Source: Clostridiales bacterium
GTDB taxonomy: Bacteria; Bacillota; Clostridia; Christensenellales; UBA1242
Length of the DNA stretch: 49,636 nucleotides
Reading direction: 5' to 3'
NCBI GenBank assembly: GCA_015069385.1
Contig: SVIS01000001.1
Span: 81,127 to 130,762 of the forward strand
The notes under the pieces were generated by a model. It did not search any database, was not told the DNA's origin, and saw nothing but the letters and a program-made list of their open reading frames with translations. Both the position numbers and the translations under genes were made by a program. Below, one piece after another: positions 1-8,003 of the stretch (position 1 is the first letter of the stretch; the number at the start of each line of letters is the position of its first letter).

Positions 1-263
1 GAAGAATATCTTCCACTCTCGTCCCACATTTCACGCGGCATTACAACAGGCATTAATACTTCCTGTCCATCAATTTTATTCATTTCTTCTCTTATTATAT
101 TTTGTATTTTATAACTTACTTTTTGTCCTGGTGTCAAAAGCGAATAAATTCCATTACTCACCTGTTTAATATAACCTGCCCTCATCAAAAATGCCTGACT
201 TTTAACAGTTGCAGATGATGGCACCTCTTTTGTTCTTTCACCAACTAATTTTGATAATTTCAT
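1..263 (-). CDS. proS: prolyl-tRNA synthetase, N-terminal part (cut by window edge)
   Basis: The first 87 residues of a class II prolyl-tRNA synthetase, which charges tRNA-Pro in the cytoplasm. The start is the ATG at 263, preceded by a GGAG-type ribosome binding site. The visible N-terminus contains AFLMRAGYIKQVSNGIYSLL, followed by LTPGQKV and PVVMPREMWDESGRY, which is the usual motif 1 region of bacterial-type ProRS. The rest lies beyond the left edge. It starts 11 bases after xseB, so it is probably the last gene of the asp23-nusB-xseA-xseB transcript. Identity is clear from the motif region; nothing can be said about the editing domain. Confidence 0.93.
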   Translation of the reverse strand, partial: MKLSKLVGERTKEVPSSATVKSQAFLMRAGYIKQVSNGIYSLLTPGQKVSYKIQNIIREEMNKIDGQEVLMPVVMPREMWDESGRYS

Positions 264-274
264 ATTTTTTCTCC

Positions 275-481
275 TTACATATCTTCTTCTTTCAAAATAC
301 CCATTAGATCTTCCCTAATAACAGTAATTTTTCCTCTTGCTTCTTCAAAACTATTATACAGCAACTTACTAAGTTCAGCACCACGTTCAAATAAGTTCGT
401 GGCTTCATCGAATTTTACATCACCACTTTCTAATTTTTGAATAATCGCTTCCAACTCTTTCATATTTTTATCATAATCCAT
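275..481 (-). CDS. xseB: exodeoxyribonuclease VII small subunit
   Basis: A 68-residue protein of the usual XseB length. In the family, several small subunits wrap the helical part of XseA and the complex degrades single-stranded DNA to short oligonucleotides. The sequence starts MDYDKNMKELEAIIQKLESG, a helical-hairpin opening typical of the family, then carries FERGAELSKLLYNSFEEA. The gene begins 2 bases after the xseA stop, so the two subunits are translated together. Its GGGGTAAAG-type ribosome binding site lies inside the end of xseA. Identity rests on both sequence and position. Confidence 0.93.
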   Translation of the reverse strand: MDYDKNMKELEAIIQKLESGDVKFDEATNLFERGAELSKLLYNSFEEARGKITVIREDLMGILKEEDM

Positions 482-483
482 AT

Positions 484-1662
484 TTACTTTACCCCTATTA
501 CCTTTGCTACAATTTGACCATCTTTTAATATAATATCAATATTATCATTTACTACTACTTCATTTTTACTTAACAAATATCCCTTATTTGACTTAACACA
601 TGCGTAACCAAGTTTTAAAACCTCCAAAGGATTTAATTTGGTCAACAAACCCTTTTTATTTTTCAAATCATACTCTTTTAAGTCAATAAAATTTTTTATC
701 GTTTTAACAAAAGTCATTATATTGTTCTTAAAAAGAATTTTTGAATTTTGTCTAACATAATCATATTCTTCAATCAACGCATTGATATTATGTTGTAAAT
801 TATCTAATTGTTTACCCAAATAATATCGAACATTATTATCTAAACGCATTATTAACTTCAATACATTATTTTTTATATCTTGAATATTTTCACATAAAAG
901 TTCTGCAGCAGCACTCGGTGTTGGCGCCCGCATATCACTACAAAAATCTATAATTGTATAATCCGTTTCATGACCAACAGCCGACACAATAGGCTTAACA
1001 CAATGAAATGTCGCCTCAGCAACAACTTCCGTATTAAAAGGTTGCAAATCTTCCATGCTGCCACCACCACGTGCAACTATAATTACATCTACATTATAAT
1101 TGTCAAGAACTTTTATTCCGTTCGCTATCTCATATTCAGCATTCTCACCCTGCACTTTAACCGGATATAAAACAATATCTATGTTGGGATTACGCCTTGT
1201 TCTAACATTAATAATATCTTGAATAACGGCACCATCTTCACTAGAAACAACCCCTATTCGCTTTATATTTGTCGGCATAGAAACTTTATGTTCTGCCGAA
1301 AAATACCCACTTTCTTCCAATTTTGCTTTCAATTGCAAAAAACGCTCATATAATACACTTTGTCCATAACGCTGTATAGATACAACATTAAAGTTTAATT
1401 TGCCACCTTTGGTATAATATTTAGGAGTACCAATAATTAAAACACTATCGCCATTTTTAAACTCGCAAAAATCATTTGCATTAAAGCATACACAAGAAAG
1501 GGTACTGTATTCATCTTTTAAAGTGAAATATGCAGTACCCCTTACATTTGAATAGCCTGAAATTTCTCCAACAACACTTATATTATACAACAACTCTTCG
1601 CTGTCAAAAATTTGTTTTAAGTAAGTGTTTAATTGCGTAACCGTTACTGGTTTATATGCCAT
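484..1662 (-). CDS. xseA: exodeoxyribonuclease VII large subunit
   Basis: 392 residues. This is the catalytic subunit of exonuclease VII, which trims single-stranded DNA from both ends in repair. Residues 1-100 form the OB-fold DNA-binding domain (YKPVTVTQLNTYLKQIF, then VVGEISGY). The nuclease core follows, with GVVSSEDGAVIQDI, IIVARGGGSMEDLQPFN and SAVGHETDYTIIDF, all signature stretches of the family. The C-terminal third is helical and is where the small subunits bind. The start overlaps the nusB stop by 11 bases and has GAGGAGAAT just upstream. The protein is a little shorter than the roughly 450 residues of well-studied homologues, mainly in the C-terminal coiled part. Confidence 0.96.
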   Translation of the reverse strand: MAYKPVTVTQLNTYLKQIFDSEELLYNISVVGEISGYSNVRGTAYFTLKDEYSTLSCVCFNANDFCEFKNGDSVLIIGTPKYYTKGGKLNFNVVSIQRYGQSVLYERFLQLKAKLEESGYFSAEHKVSMPTNIKRIGVVSSEDGAVIQDIINVRTRRNPNIDIVLYPVKVQGENAEYEIANGIKVLDNYNVDVIIVARGGGSMEDLQPFNTEVVAEATFHCVKPIVSAVGHETDYTIIDFCSDMRAPTPSAAAELLCENIQDIKNNVLKLIMRLDNNVRYYLGKQLDNLQHNINALIEEYDYVRQNSKILFKNNIMTFVKTIKNFIDLKEYDLKNKKGLLTKLNPLEVLKLGYACVKSNKGYLLSKNEVVVNDNIDIILKDGQIVAKVIGVK

Positions 1663-2071
1663 TATTCTCCTCTAATAAAGCCTTTAATATACCATTTACA
1701 AACGAATAACTCTTTTCTGTTGAATATTTTTTAGCCATTTCAATCGCTTCATTAATAACAACTTTTTGCGGAGTTTGTTTGTAAAATTTTATTTCAGTTA
1801 ATGCCAATGCAAGAATTGCCCTATCAATTCTATACACCCTTTCGGGAACATAACCAACAAGTTTTGAATTGATTAATGAATTAATCGTTTCTTTATTTTC
1901 AGCGTACATAGAAACAAGAGCAGTTACAAATTGCTTGTCTTGCTCATAGTCTTTATCTTGTTCTTCAGTTATGCCATCTTCTTGCATAAGTTCTTCACAC
2001 GATATTTCATTACCAGTAAATAAACTCATATAAATGATTTTAAAAGCAGTTTCTCTTGCTAGACTACGCAT
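1652..2071 (-). CDS. nusB: transcription antitermination factor NusB
   Basis: 139 residues, full length for the family. NusB binds boxA RNA with ribosomal protein S10 and supports antitermination of rRNA transcription. Visible marks are the N-terminal SLARETAFKIIYM, the central INSKLVGYVPERVYRIDRAIL, and KVVINEAIEMAKKYSTEKSYSFVNGIL near the C-terminus, which is the best-conserved block of NusB (given here as a description of residues about 102-128). The start codon overlaps the asp23 stop by one base, indicating translational coupling. The order asp23-nusB-xseA-xseB is common in Clostridia. Confidence 0.95.
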   Translation of the reverse strand: MRSLARETAFKIIYMSLFTGNEISCEELMQEDGITEEQDKDYEQDKQFVTALVSMYAENKETINSLINSKLVGYVPERVYRIDRAILALALTEIKFYKQTPQKVVINEAIEMAKKYSTEKSYSFVNGILKALLEENNGI

Positions 2072-2454
2072 TATATTGCTCCTTCTTCCTTTTCCTGCAC
2101 AAAATTAACACCAACTATATGAACATTAATTTTTCCTGTTTTTAAGTCAACCATAGAGGCAATATTATTTTTAATATTTTCTTGAACTCTAAAGCATATA
2201 TCAGGAACATTCACACCGGAAAAAACCTTAATATAAACGTCTACTGTAATTTTTCCGTTTGGCGAAATTTTTACTTTAACTCCCTTGCTATCTTTATTTT
2301 TAAACATACGTTTTAAAACAATAGACGGAGTATCAACAAGTTCACTTACACCACTTATTTCTTTAGTAGCCAAACTAATAACAGAAAGTAAAATATTTCT
2401 GTTACAAGTTGTTTTACCTTTATTTGCACTTAAACCATCATCTATGATTGCCAT
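2071..2454 (-). CDS. Asp23/Gls24 family envelope stress protein
   Basis: 127 residues with the Asp23/Gls24 (DUF322) pattern: an N-terminal NILLSVISLATKEISGV, then VKVKISPNGKITVDVYIKV, and VQENIKNNIASMVDLKTGKI towards the end. Members are abundant cytoplasmic proteins, some attached to the membrane through AmaP, and are linked to cell-wall stress. No AmaP gene is next to it here. It is the first gene of the asp23-nusB-xseA-xseB-(proS) operon, with a good promoter at 2480-2508. It corresponds in position to YqhY of Bacillus, which is likewise upstream of nusB. The exact role in this organism is inference. Confidence 0.9.
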   Translation of the reverse strand: MAIIDDGLSANKGKTTCNRNILLSVISLATKEISGVSELVDTPSIVLKRMFKNKDSKGVKVKISPNGKITVDVYIKVFSGVNVPDICFRVQENIKNNIASMVDLKTGKINVHIVGVNFVQEKEEGAI

Positions 2455-2479
2455 AAAAAAACCTCACTATATGTAATTT

Positions 2480-2508
2480 AGTATATCATATAGCAAGGTC
2501 ATTTGCAA
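2480..2508 (-). promoter_or_regulatory. sigma-A-type promoter of the asp23-nusB-xseA-xseB operon
   Basis: Read on the minus strand: -35 TTGCAA (2503-2508), a 17-base spacer, and -10 TATACT (2480-2485), about 26 bases before the asp23 start codon. A GTGAGG ribosome binding site lies between. Seen directly; activity is inferred from spacing and consensus match. Confidence 0.7.
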
Positions 2509-2541
2509 TTATTTTTTTTACATTCCAAACAAATATATTAT

Positions 2542-2949
2542 TTAGAATACTTTTTCTGTATATGTTTGATTAGCAGCAATAATTTTACTTGTTTTCTCTT
2601 TATTTAAATTATCTAAATACTCTGTTTTATATTTACCTGCAAGTTCTTTATTATTCCTTTTTAAACATACATAAATATACTTTGCCCATAACTTTGTCAA
2701 TTTAACATCTTCTGTTAAGTTATAACCAAATTCATGACACCCCTTAAATGTATATAATCTCCATGTTTCTTCCAATACACCACATTTATCTGAAACACAT
2801 GTATATACTCTTAACTCTTCATCTTTTCTATATATAATATCTGATTCTACAATACTTTCACCATTACAATTATTATTTTTATGGTAACTTACGTAATATT
2901 TAATAAAACTTTTTATTTGTTCATCAGACAACGTAGTTAAATAATTCAT
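2542..2949 (-). CDS. uncharacterised small cytoplasmic protein
   Basis: I do not recognise this 135-residue protein. The start is put at the ATG at 2949 because GAGGTGGAG sits at the proper distance before it. The in-frame GTG at 2961 would itself be at or before the likely transcription start. The protein has no signal peptide or membrane segment, is rich in Lys, Tyr and Asn, and has four cysteines in its first 80 residues: NNNCNG, then YTCVSDKCGV and FKGCHEFGY. It lies alone between the asp23 operon and the spoIIIA terminator, with its own strong promoter. It could be a lineage-specific gene; I assign no function. Confidence 0.7.
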   Translation of the reverse strand: MNYLTTLSDEQIKSFIKYYVSYHKNNNCNGESIVESDIIYRKDEELRVYTCVSDKCGVLEETWRLYTFKGCHEFGYNLTEDVKLTKLWAKYIYVCLKRNNKELAGKYKTEYLDNLNKEKTSKIIAANQTYTEKVF

Positions 2950-2967
2950 TCTCCACCTCACAAAACA

Positions 2968-2996
2968 TGTATATTACACTTAAATTGTGTTGTCAA
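2968..2996 (-). promoter_or_regulatory. near-consensus sigma-A promoter of the unknown gene
   Basis: On the minus strand: -35 TTGACA (2991-2996), a 17-base spacer, -10 TATACA (2968-2973). Transcription would start near 2961, giving a 5-prime untranslated region of only about 12 bases that just contains the ribosome binding site. The spacer holds the dyad ACAC-N7-GTGT (2976-2990), which could be an operator between the two promoter boxes. That last point is inference. Confidence 0.7.
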
Positions 2997-3036
2997 TATC
3001 GCAACGCATTGTTCTACCATCAGTAGACAAATTTAT

Positions 3037-3065
3037 AAAAAAGCATCTCATTACAAGATGCTTTT
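3037..3065 (-). terminator. rho-independent terminator of the spoIIIA operon
   Basis: Ten-base stem (3039-3048 with 3056-3065, core AGCATCT/AGATGCT), a 7-base loop, and six T residues on the minus strand. It begins four bases after the spoIIIAH stop codon. Confidence 0.85.
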
Positions 3066-3068
3066 ATA

Positions 3069-3548
3069 TTATTCAACGGGAGTAATTTGAATATTATCGA
3101 TATCTACCGCCGTCTGTTCTTTAACTATTGATACTATTTGTGCCACCTCACTAGAGGTTAATGTTGCATCCACACACTTTACTACTACTTTTACATTAGG
3201 ATCAACATTTGTTACTATGCAATCTTCAAATCCTTTTGCCTTAATTAAACCTTCAATTACAAGTTCGGTTTCCATTTGAGCAACTATAGCAAGTTTTTTT
3301 GCTTCAGCATTTTTTACCGCTTCATCCGAAGATGATTCACTGGTTATAATTGCATCGTAGTATAAAAGTTCTTGATCACGAGTAGATTGCCTATCTTCCC
3401 TATATGTAGAAAAGTAGTTTGCAGTAGTTACAGTACTTGTAGATGTTTGTGTTACTCTATTATTTAAAGCAATATTCAGATAACCAGTAACACCCAATAA
3501 TAAAACCATTGCAACCAAAATAAAAACTTTTGTCTTTTTCTTTAACAT
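3069..3548 (-). CDS. spoIIIAH: stage III sporulation protein AH
   Basis: 159 residues, somewhat shorter than the roughly 218 of Bacillus subtilis. SpoIIIAH is the mother-cell membrane protein whose extracellular YscJ/FliF-like ring domain pairs with SpoIIQ of the forespore to form the engulfment channel. One N-terminal membrane segment (about residues 8-26, VFILVAMVLLLGVTGYLNIA) is followed by a Ser/Thr-rich stretch. A ring-building motif domain runs from about 50 to 156, containing YREDRQSTRDQELLYYDAII and ending IDNIQITPVE. It is last in the spoIIIA operon, 77 bases after spoIIIAG. The shorter linker is the only oddity. Confidence 0.93.
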   Translation of the reverse strand: MLKKKTKVFILVAMVLLLGVTGYLNIALNNRVTQTSTSTVTTANYFSTYREDRQSTRDQELLYYDAIITSESSSDEAVKNAEAKKLAIVAQMETELVIEGLIKAKGFEDCIVTNVDPNVKVVVKCVDATLTSSEVAQIVSIVKEQTAVDIDNIQITPVE

Positions 3549-3625
3549 AAATAATCTCCTTTTTTGTTGTTATCATAATATATTAATCTATGAACAATTT
3601 TATTACTTTTTTCATATAATATTTT

Positions 3626-4189
3626 TTAACTATTTCCGACTAAAATTTCGATATTATTTTCCTCAACATTTAACAATGCAACCGTTGCCCTCATTATATT
3701 AAGTTTCACTTGAGCATTCACAGCACCACTGGCAACTATTACAACTCCTATTATTTTAGGGTAACTTTCTTTTATTATAAGTGGCGTAGACTTACCATTT
3801 ATAGTAACTATTACAACTTCCTCATTTATTGTTGTTTTAGTATTTGTACTCCCTCCAACATCCGTAGTTGTTGTTACCTCCTCTTTTTCTGTTGCATATT
3901 CATAATTCATACCACCATCTAATGTAATCATAACATTAACTTTTCCGGCACCAGATATTCCACTTAAAATATTAGACAATTTGTCCTCTAAGTATATAGA
4001 ATAGTCTTCTGTTGAAAATTCGGAATTAGATATTTCAACAGAAGAAGTACTTTTTGTTGATGAATATACAATAACCAATATTATTGCAAAAATACAAACA
4101 AGTATAAGTTCTATATGTTTTATGCCTTTTAACTTTTGTAACAATGAAAATTTATCCAAAATTGATTTTTTTTCTTTCTTATCACTCAT
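3626..4189 (-). CDS. spoIIIAG: stage III sporulation protein AG
   Basis: 187 residues. SpoIIIAG forms a large ring in the space between mother cell and forespore. One membrane segment lies at about residues 26-44 (IELILVCIFAIILVIVYSS) after a basic cytoplasmic N-terminus. The ring-building domain follows, with LEDKLSNILSGISGAGKVNV and YPKIIGVVIVASGAVNAQVK, both typical of SpoIIIAG. Between them is a Thr/Val-rich insertion (TEKEEVTTTTDVGGSTNTKT), matching the beta-rich insertion that builds the channel barrel in the family. The start overlaps spoIIIAF by 8 bases. Confidence 0.95.
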   Translation of the reverse strand: MSDKKEKKSILDKFSLLQKLKGIKHIELILVCIFAIILVIVYSSTKSTSSVEISNSEFSTEDYSIYLEDKLSNILSGISGAGKVNVMITLDGGMNYEYATEKEEVTTTTDVGGSTNTKTTINEEVVIVTINGKSTPLIIKESYPKIIGVVIVASGAVNAQVKLNIMRATVALLNVEENNIEILVGNS

Positions 4190-4670
4190 AAAAAACCACC
4201 TGCGATTTTTCTATATTCAAATAACACTTCACTACATTAACCACCTCCGTTTTTATATTAATATTCTTTAAATTTTCAGTTATAACAACATTATATAAAT
4301 CGACATAAACGGCATTTATTTCCATATTAATTTCAAAGATATTAGCAGATATTGAAACAACCGCACCATGTATTCCTTTTGTTTCTAAATCATGATTAAT
4401 TGCCTCAGTCCATTTATCTAATTTAGCTTGATTTACATTATATATATATTCATCCTGTATCTCAAACTCAAGTTCCGATAATACATTGTCTAGATTATAC
4501 TCACCCTTAACTAACCCAGGCAGTGGCATTAAAACTACAAGAACTATTACAAATGAAAATATATGCTTAATAGTCGCATTAACTTTTCCATCAGGCAAAA
4601 TTAAATCTACCAAGACAGATAACAAACAAACTCCGGCAATTGATAACACCCACGTTGACACACCCGACAT
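4182..4670 (-). CDS. spoIIIAF: stage III sporulation protein AF
   Basis: 162 residues. A membrane subunit of the SpoIIIA complex with a small extracytoplasmic ring-like domain. Two N-terminal membrane helices (about residues 5-25 and 36-54) flank the conserved LVDLILPDGKVNATIKHIFS motif, as in all SpoIIIAF proteins. The soluble remainder is 105 residues. The start has an AGGAGG ribosome binding site three to four bases upstream of the ATG at 4670, which is 9 bases after the spoIIIAE stop. It is translated as part of the operon between spoIIIAE and spoIIIAG. Confidence 0.93.
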   Translation of the reverse strand: MSGVSTWVLSIAGVCLLSVLVDLILPDGKVNATIKHIFSFVIVLVVLMPLPGLVKGEYNLDNVLSELEFEIQDEYIYNVNQAKLDKWTEAINHDLETKGIHGAVVSISANIFEINMEINAVYVDLYNVVITENLKNINIKTEVVNVVKCYLNIEKSQVVFYE

Positions 4671-4679
4671 TTTACCTCC

Positions 4680-5861
4680 TTAAAAAATATTAGTACTACA
4701 CATAACAAGCGCTATTATTAAAAAGTACATAAACACCACACCCAATATAAGAGCAACAAGCATTTGAATAGATTTTGCAATAGCACTCACAAACCCCGTC
4801 ACCCTACTATCCGCAATTGGCTCTAAAATTGCACTAGCAAGTTTCATTAAAAAAGAAAAAACTATTATTTTTAACACCGGCATTAACATAGTACAAAATA
4901 ATATAAGAAGCCCACCAACCCCCACGGCATTTTTAATTAATACACTAGATACCATAATCAAACTTACACCATCAGATAAAAAGCCACCAATAATTGGCAC
5001 AGCACTCTTTATGGTATACTTTGCCGTCCTTAAAGATATAGTGTCTATACTGCCAGCCATTAATCCTTGAATAGAAACAAAAGCCGAAAATAGCGTAAGT
5101 ACAATACCCATAATCCATTTAAAAGCCGAACCAAAAAAATCTGCAAACTTATTAAATTTTATATTCGTAGTTAAATTTGAAATTATTATAAACACAAGCA
5201 TAAAAGTAAAAATGGGCATTAAAATGCTTGTAAATATAGATATTGCTGTGCCAGACAACATTGCCATTGCTGGTTGATAAACACTTGCTGAAACCGACCC
5301 ACCAAGTGCTGTTAAAATGGTAAGCAATATAGGAAAAAGTAAATCCATCTGCGTTTTAATACTTTGTAATGATGAAGATACAAGAGTAAGCAATTTGGAA
5401 GCCCAAACCACCACTATAATTACAATGGCACCATAACAAACAAAATGAATTATGTCTTGTAAACTTTTCTTTTTGTTGCTACTTGCTGTACTAACCATAC
5501 TATATAGAACACTAATGGCTATAATTAAACAAACATATGGTAAAAACGCAACAATATCATCAACAAACAAGGTTGCAACATATGACAAAAAGGAAGATGC
5601 ATCAATTGTCAATTTACCACTTATTATATCTTTTATTTTTTCAGAAAAACTACTGCCTTCAATAAGTGCATTATCATTAACTATTTCTTGCAAAATTTTA
5701 TCTAATTCACTTGTATCTAAATTATTTATCTGTTCATTAATATTTTCATTTAGTTCTGTTTCTATCTCAGTCGTCTCAGCAAAAATATAACCCTTTTTTA
5801 TACAAAACGGACTACTTAATAGTACAAACACAATCATAAAAAAACAAAAAATTTTTTTCAC
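4680..5861 (-). CDS. spoIIIAE: stage III sporulation protein AE
   Basis: About 393 residues. SpoIIIAE is the large polytopic membrane protein of the SpoIIIA complex and resembles permeases. I place the start at the GTG at 5861, not at the ATG at 5903. From 5861 the protein begins MKKIFCFFMIVFVLLSSPF, a proper signal peptide as in other SpoIIIAE proteins; an AGGAAAAG ribosome binding site precedes it; and the 26-base overlap with spoIIIAD disappears. Six or seven hydrophobic helices follow from about residue 90 onward. Recognisable family stretches are FPILLTILTALGGSVSASVY and SAVPIIGGFLSDGVSLI. The next gene, spoIIIAF, starts 9 bases downstream. Confidence 0.94.
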   Translation of the reverse strand: MKKIFCFFMIVFVLLSSPFCIKKGYIFAETTEIETELNENINEQINNLDTSELDKILQEIVNDNALIEGSSFSEKIKDIISGKLTIDASSFLSYVATLFVDDIVAFLPYVCLIIAISVLYSMVSTASSNKKKSLQDIIHFVCYGAIVIIVVVWASKLLTLVSSSLQSIKTQMDLLFPILLTILTALGGSVSASVYQPAMAMLSGTAISIFTSILMPIFTFMLVFIIISNLTTNIKFNKFADFFGSAFKWIMGIVLTLFSAFVSIQGLMAGSIDTISLRTAKYTIKSAVPIIGGFLSDGVSLIMVSSVLIKNAVGVGGLLILFCTMLMPVLKIIVFSFLMKLASAILEPIADSRVTGFVSAIAKSIQMLVALILGVVFMYFLIIALVMCSTNIF

Positions 5862-5877
5862 AAAACTTTTCCTATAA

Positions 5878-6273
5878 CTAAGGCAATATTTGAATAATAA
5901 CATTCATTAAATTTGTTACTATAGGCAAACTAAGTACCAAAATTGTAACCTTTCCTGCAAGAGAGAGCATGTCCGCTATTGCAGTATTACCTGAATTAAT
6001 ACATATATTTGCACCAAATTCAGTTATATAACCTATACCAATAATTTTTAATACACATGAAAATAACTCACTACTTATTCCTGTTTTTTCAACAAAGGTT
6101 GTCATAGTAGTTATTACCTCCATTAATCCATCTATGCACGCCAACAAAATAATACAACTACCCACCAAACTTACAAAAATTGCAAGTTCTGGCTTTAGCG
6201 GTTTTATTATTAGATATGCAATTAAGGTTAATAAGCCCATTCCGATAATTTTATATAACTCTGAAACAACCAT
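5878..6273 (-). CDS. spoIIIAD: stage III sporulation protein AD
   Basis: 131 residues, full length. A small membrane protein of the SpoIIIA complex with four predicted helices. Family marks are IKPLKPELAIFVSLVGSCII near the N-terminus, and LKIIGIGYITEFGANICIN plus SGNTAIADMLSLAGKVTILV in the second half. It starts 8 bases after spoIIIAC, to which it is distantly related in sequence and topology. The exact function of AC and AD within the channel is not settled in the family. Confidence 0.95.
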   Translation of the reverse strand: MVVSELYKIIGMGLLTLIAYLIIKPLKPELAIFVSLVGSCIILLACIDGLMEVITTMTTFVEKTGISSELFSCVLKIIGIGYITEFGANICINSGNTAIADMLSLAGKVTILVLSLPIVTNLMNVIIQILP

Positions 6274-6281
6274 TTTTCTCC

Positions 6282-6476
6282 TTAAAGCCCAAACATTGTT
6301 TTTACCGTTTCAAACAATTGAGATACAACATCTAGTACCATCATAAGCACAACAACTACCCCCGCTAGTGTTGCAAACGTAGCCATATCGTCTTTGCCCG
6401 AATGCTTTAATACTTGTGTTATGACTGCTGTTAACAAACCTATTCCTGCAATTTTTATTATCAAATCTACACCCAT
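6282..6476 (-). CDS. spoIIIAC: stage III sporulation protein AC
   Basis: 64 residues, the usual size. Two hydrophobic helices are joined by the conserved loop VLKHSGKDDMATFATLAGVV, which is diagnostic of SpoIIIAC. It is placed 11 bases after spoIIIAB and 8 before spoIIIAD. Another open frame on the same strand covers this stretch (6310-6495) but has no family similarity; this one does. Confidence 0.95.
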   Translation of the reverse strand: MGVDLIIKIAGIGLLTAVITQVLKHSGKDDMATFATLAGVVVVLMMVLDVVSQLFETVKTMFGL

Positions 6477-6487
6477 AATAAAATCTC

Positions 6488-6985
6488 CTAAACAATTATT
6501 AATGCAATAAATAAACCAAAAAGCACACCAAGTTTTGTATATAAAGAACAGTATTTATCACAATCTTTTTTAGTCTGTAACAAAAATTCTGAACAAATAT
6601 TTTGCATATTACTTATACTATCAGTTTGGTTATAAACATCTGTCTTTCCCAATTCTTTAAAAAATATAAAAATAGTTTCTTTTTCCTGCTGTTTTAAAAA
6701 ATTAATTCCACTAAAAAGATTTACGTTATCAAAATCATGACCGTTTTGGATTAATACACTATAATTATCTAAAAGAGTATTTAGTTCTTTACTTTTTATA
6801 GTGTTTTTCGCATGTTCTATAATTTTTAGTAATCTATTTGAGGTAAAATTAATTTCAGTTTTGAATGATTGAAGAAAAAAGTTTAGTGCCTGAAAAAACT
6901 TTTGTCTTTGTTTATAATTTGAAGATATTTTAAACCCCACACAACCACATAAAGCAACCAATACTAATATTAAAATTAACTTCAT
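6488..6985 (-). CDS. spoIIIAB: stage III sporulation protein AB
   Basis: 165 residues. SpoIIIAB has an N-terminal and a C-terminal membrane helix (about 1-20 and 148-165) around a helical soluble domain like that of type II secretion protein GspF. It is thought to work with the ATPase SpoIIIAA. Visible features are GFKISSNYKQRQKFFQALNF, FKTEINFTSNRLLKII and the end LYTKLGVLFGLFIALIIV. The start overlaps the spoIIIAA stop by four bases. Confidence 0.92.
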   Translation of the reverse strand: MKLILILVLVALCGCVGFKISSNYKQRQKFFQALNFFLQSFKTEINFTSNRLLKIIEHAKNTIKSKELNTLLDNYSVLIQNGHDFDNVNLFSGINFLKQQEKETIFIFFKELGKTDVYNQTDSISNMQNICSEFLLQTKKDCDKYCSLYTKLGVLFGLFIALIIV

Positions 6986-7899
6986 ATAGCACCTCCATAT
7001 ATTCTTGTAAGGTTTTCTCTATAAATACCTTCAATGGTGCCAACTTTATTTTGTTTTGATAAAACAACAATTCTTTTAAAATATTTCTTTTGCAACATAT
7101 CCTGAAATTCATTTTTACTTTTTAGTTCTTCTATATTCTTTGCATGCATTGTTGCAATTACTGTTACACCACAATTAAACGCATATTCTAATGCTTCAAA
7201 GTCACATTTTGCACCAAGCTCATCTGTTACAATAATGTCTGGAGACATACTTCTAATACCAAATAAAATTGAATCTTTTTTATTTAAAAAACTAATGCTA
7301 TCAAAGAAATGTCCAAGCCCAAAACTATATTTATTGCCACCGACTATTTCCCCTCTTTCATCTGCAATAAAAATATTATATGAATAATTATGATTCGAAA
7401 ATTGTTCTATTAAATCACGTAGCATTGTTGTTTTACCCGCACCTGGTGGAGATATAATTAATGTGTTATTTAGTTCACCATTGTTTAAAACTTGATTAAA
7501 AATTGGTAACGCAGCATTTTTAATTAAATGTGGAATTCTAATACATAACGAAGAAAAATTTTTTATCGTTTTTATGCTTTCATCTTTAACTACTTCGCCA
7601 CATATTCCCAATCTAATTCCACCATCAACCATCAAAAAGCCTTGTTTTAATTGTTCATTTACAGAATAAATTGAATAATCACATGCTTTAAATACAATAT
7701 CATTAATTAGTTCAGCACTAGCAAATATTGCTTGGTTAGGATTAGCACCTATACCATTTTCACTCAAAAAATACGATTTATTATTGCAGGTTACAACAAT
7801 TGGTTTATTAACCCTAATACGAACCTCATTAATCTCTTGTTCTAAACATTTTTTAACAAGAGAAGTATATAAAGCCTCTGGCAAAATATCTTTAAGCAC
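6982..7899 (-). CDS. spoIIIAA: stage III sporulation protein AA (secretion-type ATPase)
   Basis: 305 residues. The only ATPase of the SpoIIIA complex, related to type II/IV secretion ATPases and acting on the mother-cell side of the membrane. The Walker A motif is SPPGAGKTTMLRDL (about residues 150-163), followed by FIADERGEIVGG and a Walker B-like DIIVTDELGAKCDFEAL. The GTG start at 7899 is chosen because AAGGAG lies 7 bases upstream. It is the first gene of the operon. The upstream 100 bases hold the efp terminator and an AT-rich segment in which I could not fix a sporulation promoter. Confidence 0.95.
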   Translation of the reverse strand: MLKDILPEALYTSLVKKCLEQEINEVRIRVNKPIVVTCNNKSYFLSENGIGANPNQAIFASAELINDIVFKACDYSIYSVNEQLKQGFLMVDGGIRLGICGEVVKDESIKTIKNFSSLCIRIPHLIKNAALPIFNQVLNNGELNNTLIISPPGAGKTTMLRDLIEQFSNHNYSYNIFIADERGEIVGGNKYSFGLGHFFDSISFLNKKDSILFGIRSMSPDIIVTDELGAKCDFEALEYAFNCGVTVIATMHAKNIEELKSKNEFQDMLQKKYFKRIVVLSKQNKVGTIEGIYRENLTRIYGGAI

Positions 7900-7965
7900 T
7901 CTAGTCTCCTTTTTGTATGAGTATTTAGGATATTAGGATAAAATACATTTTCAACAAAAAGGCAT

Positions 7966-7991
7966 AAAAAAAGACACACCTTCGATGTGCC
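7966..7991 (-). terminator. rho-independent terminator after efp
   Basis: Eight-base stem (7984-7991 with 7973-7980, read GGCACATC/GGTGTGTC on the minus strand with two G-U pairs), three-base loop, then seven T residues. It begins 12 bases after the efp stop and separates efp from spoIIIAA. Confidence 0.85.
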
Positions 7992-8003
7992 TTTTTTATT
8001 AAA

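Noticed and set aside
5452..5790. A 112-residue open frame on the plus strand within spoIIIAE
   Set aside because: Shadow of the real gene in an AT-rich sequence; no ribosome binding site or recognisable motif.
5861..5903. The upstream ATG at 5903 as start of spoIIIAE
   Set aside because: It would overlap spoIIIAD by 26 bases, lacks a ribosome binding site, and puts 14 residues before a signal peptide.
7907..7919. A sigma-E-like -10 box CATACAAA in front of spoIIIAA
   Set aside because: It overlaps the AAGGAG ribosome binding site of spoIIIAA, so transcription from it would start after the site. No matching -35 element was found at 13-15 bases.
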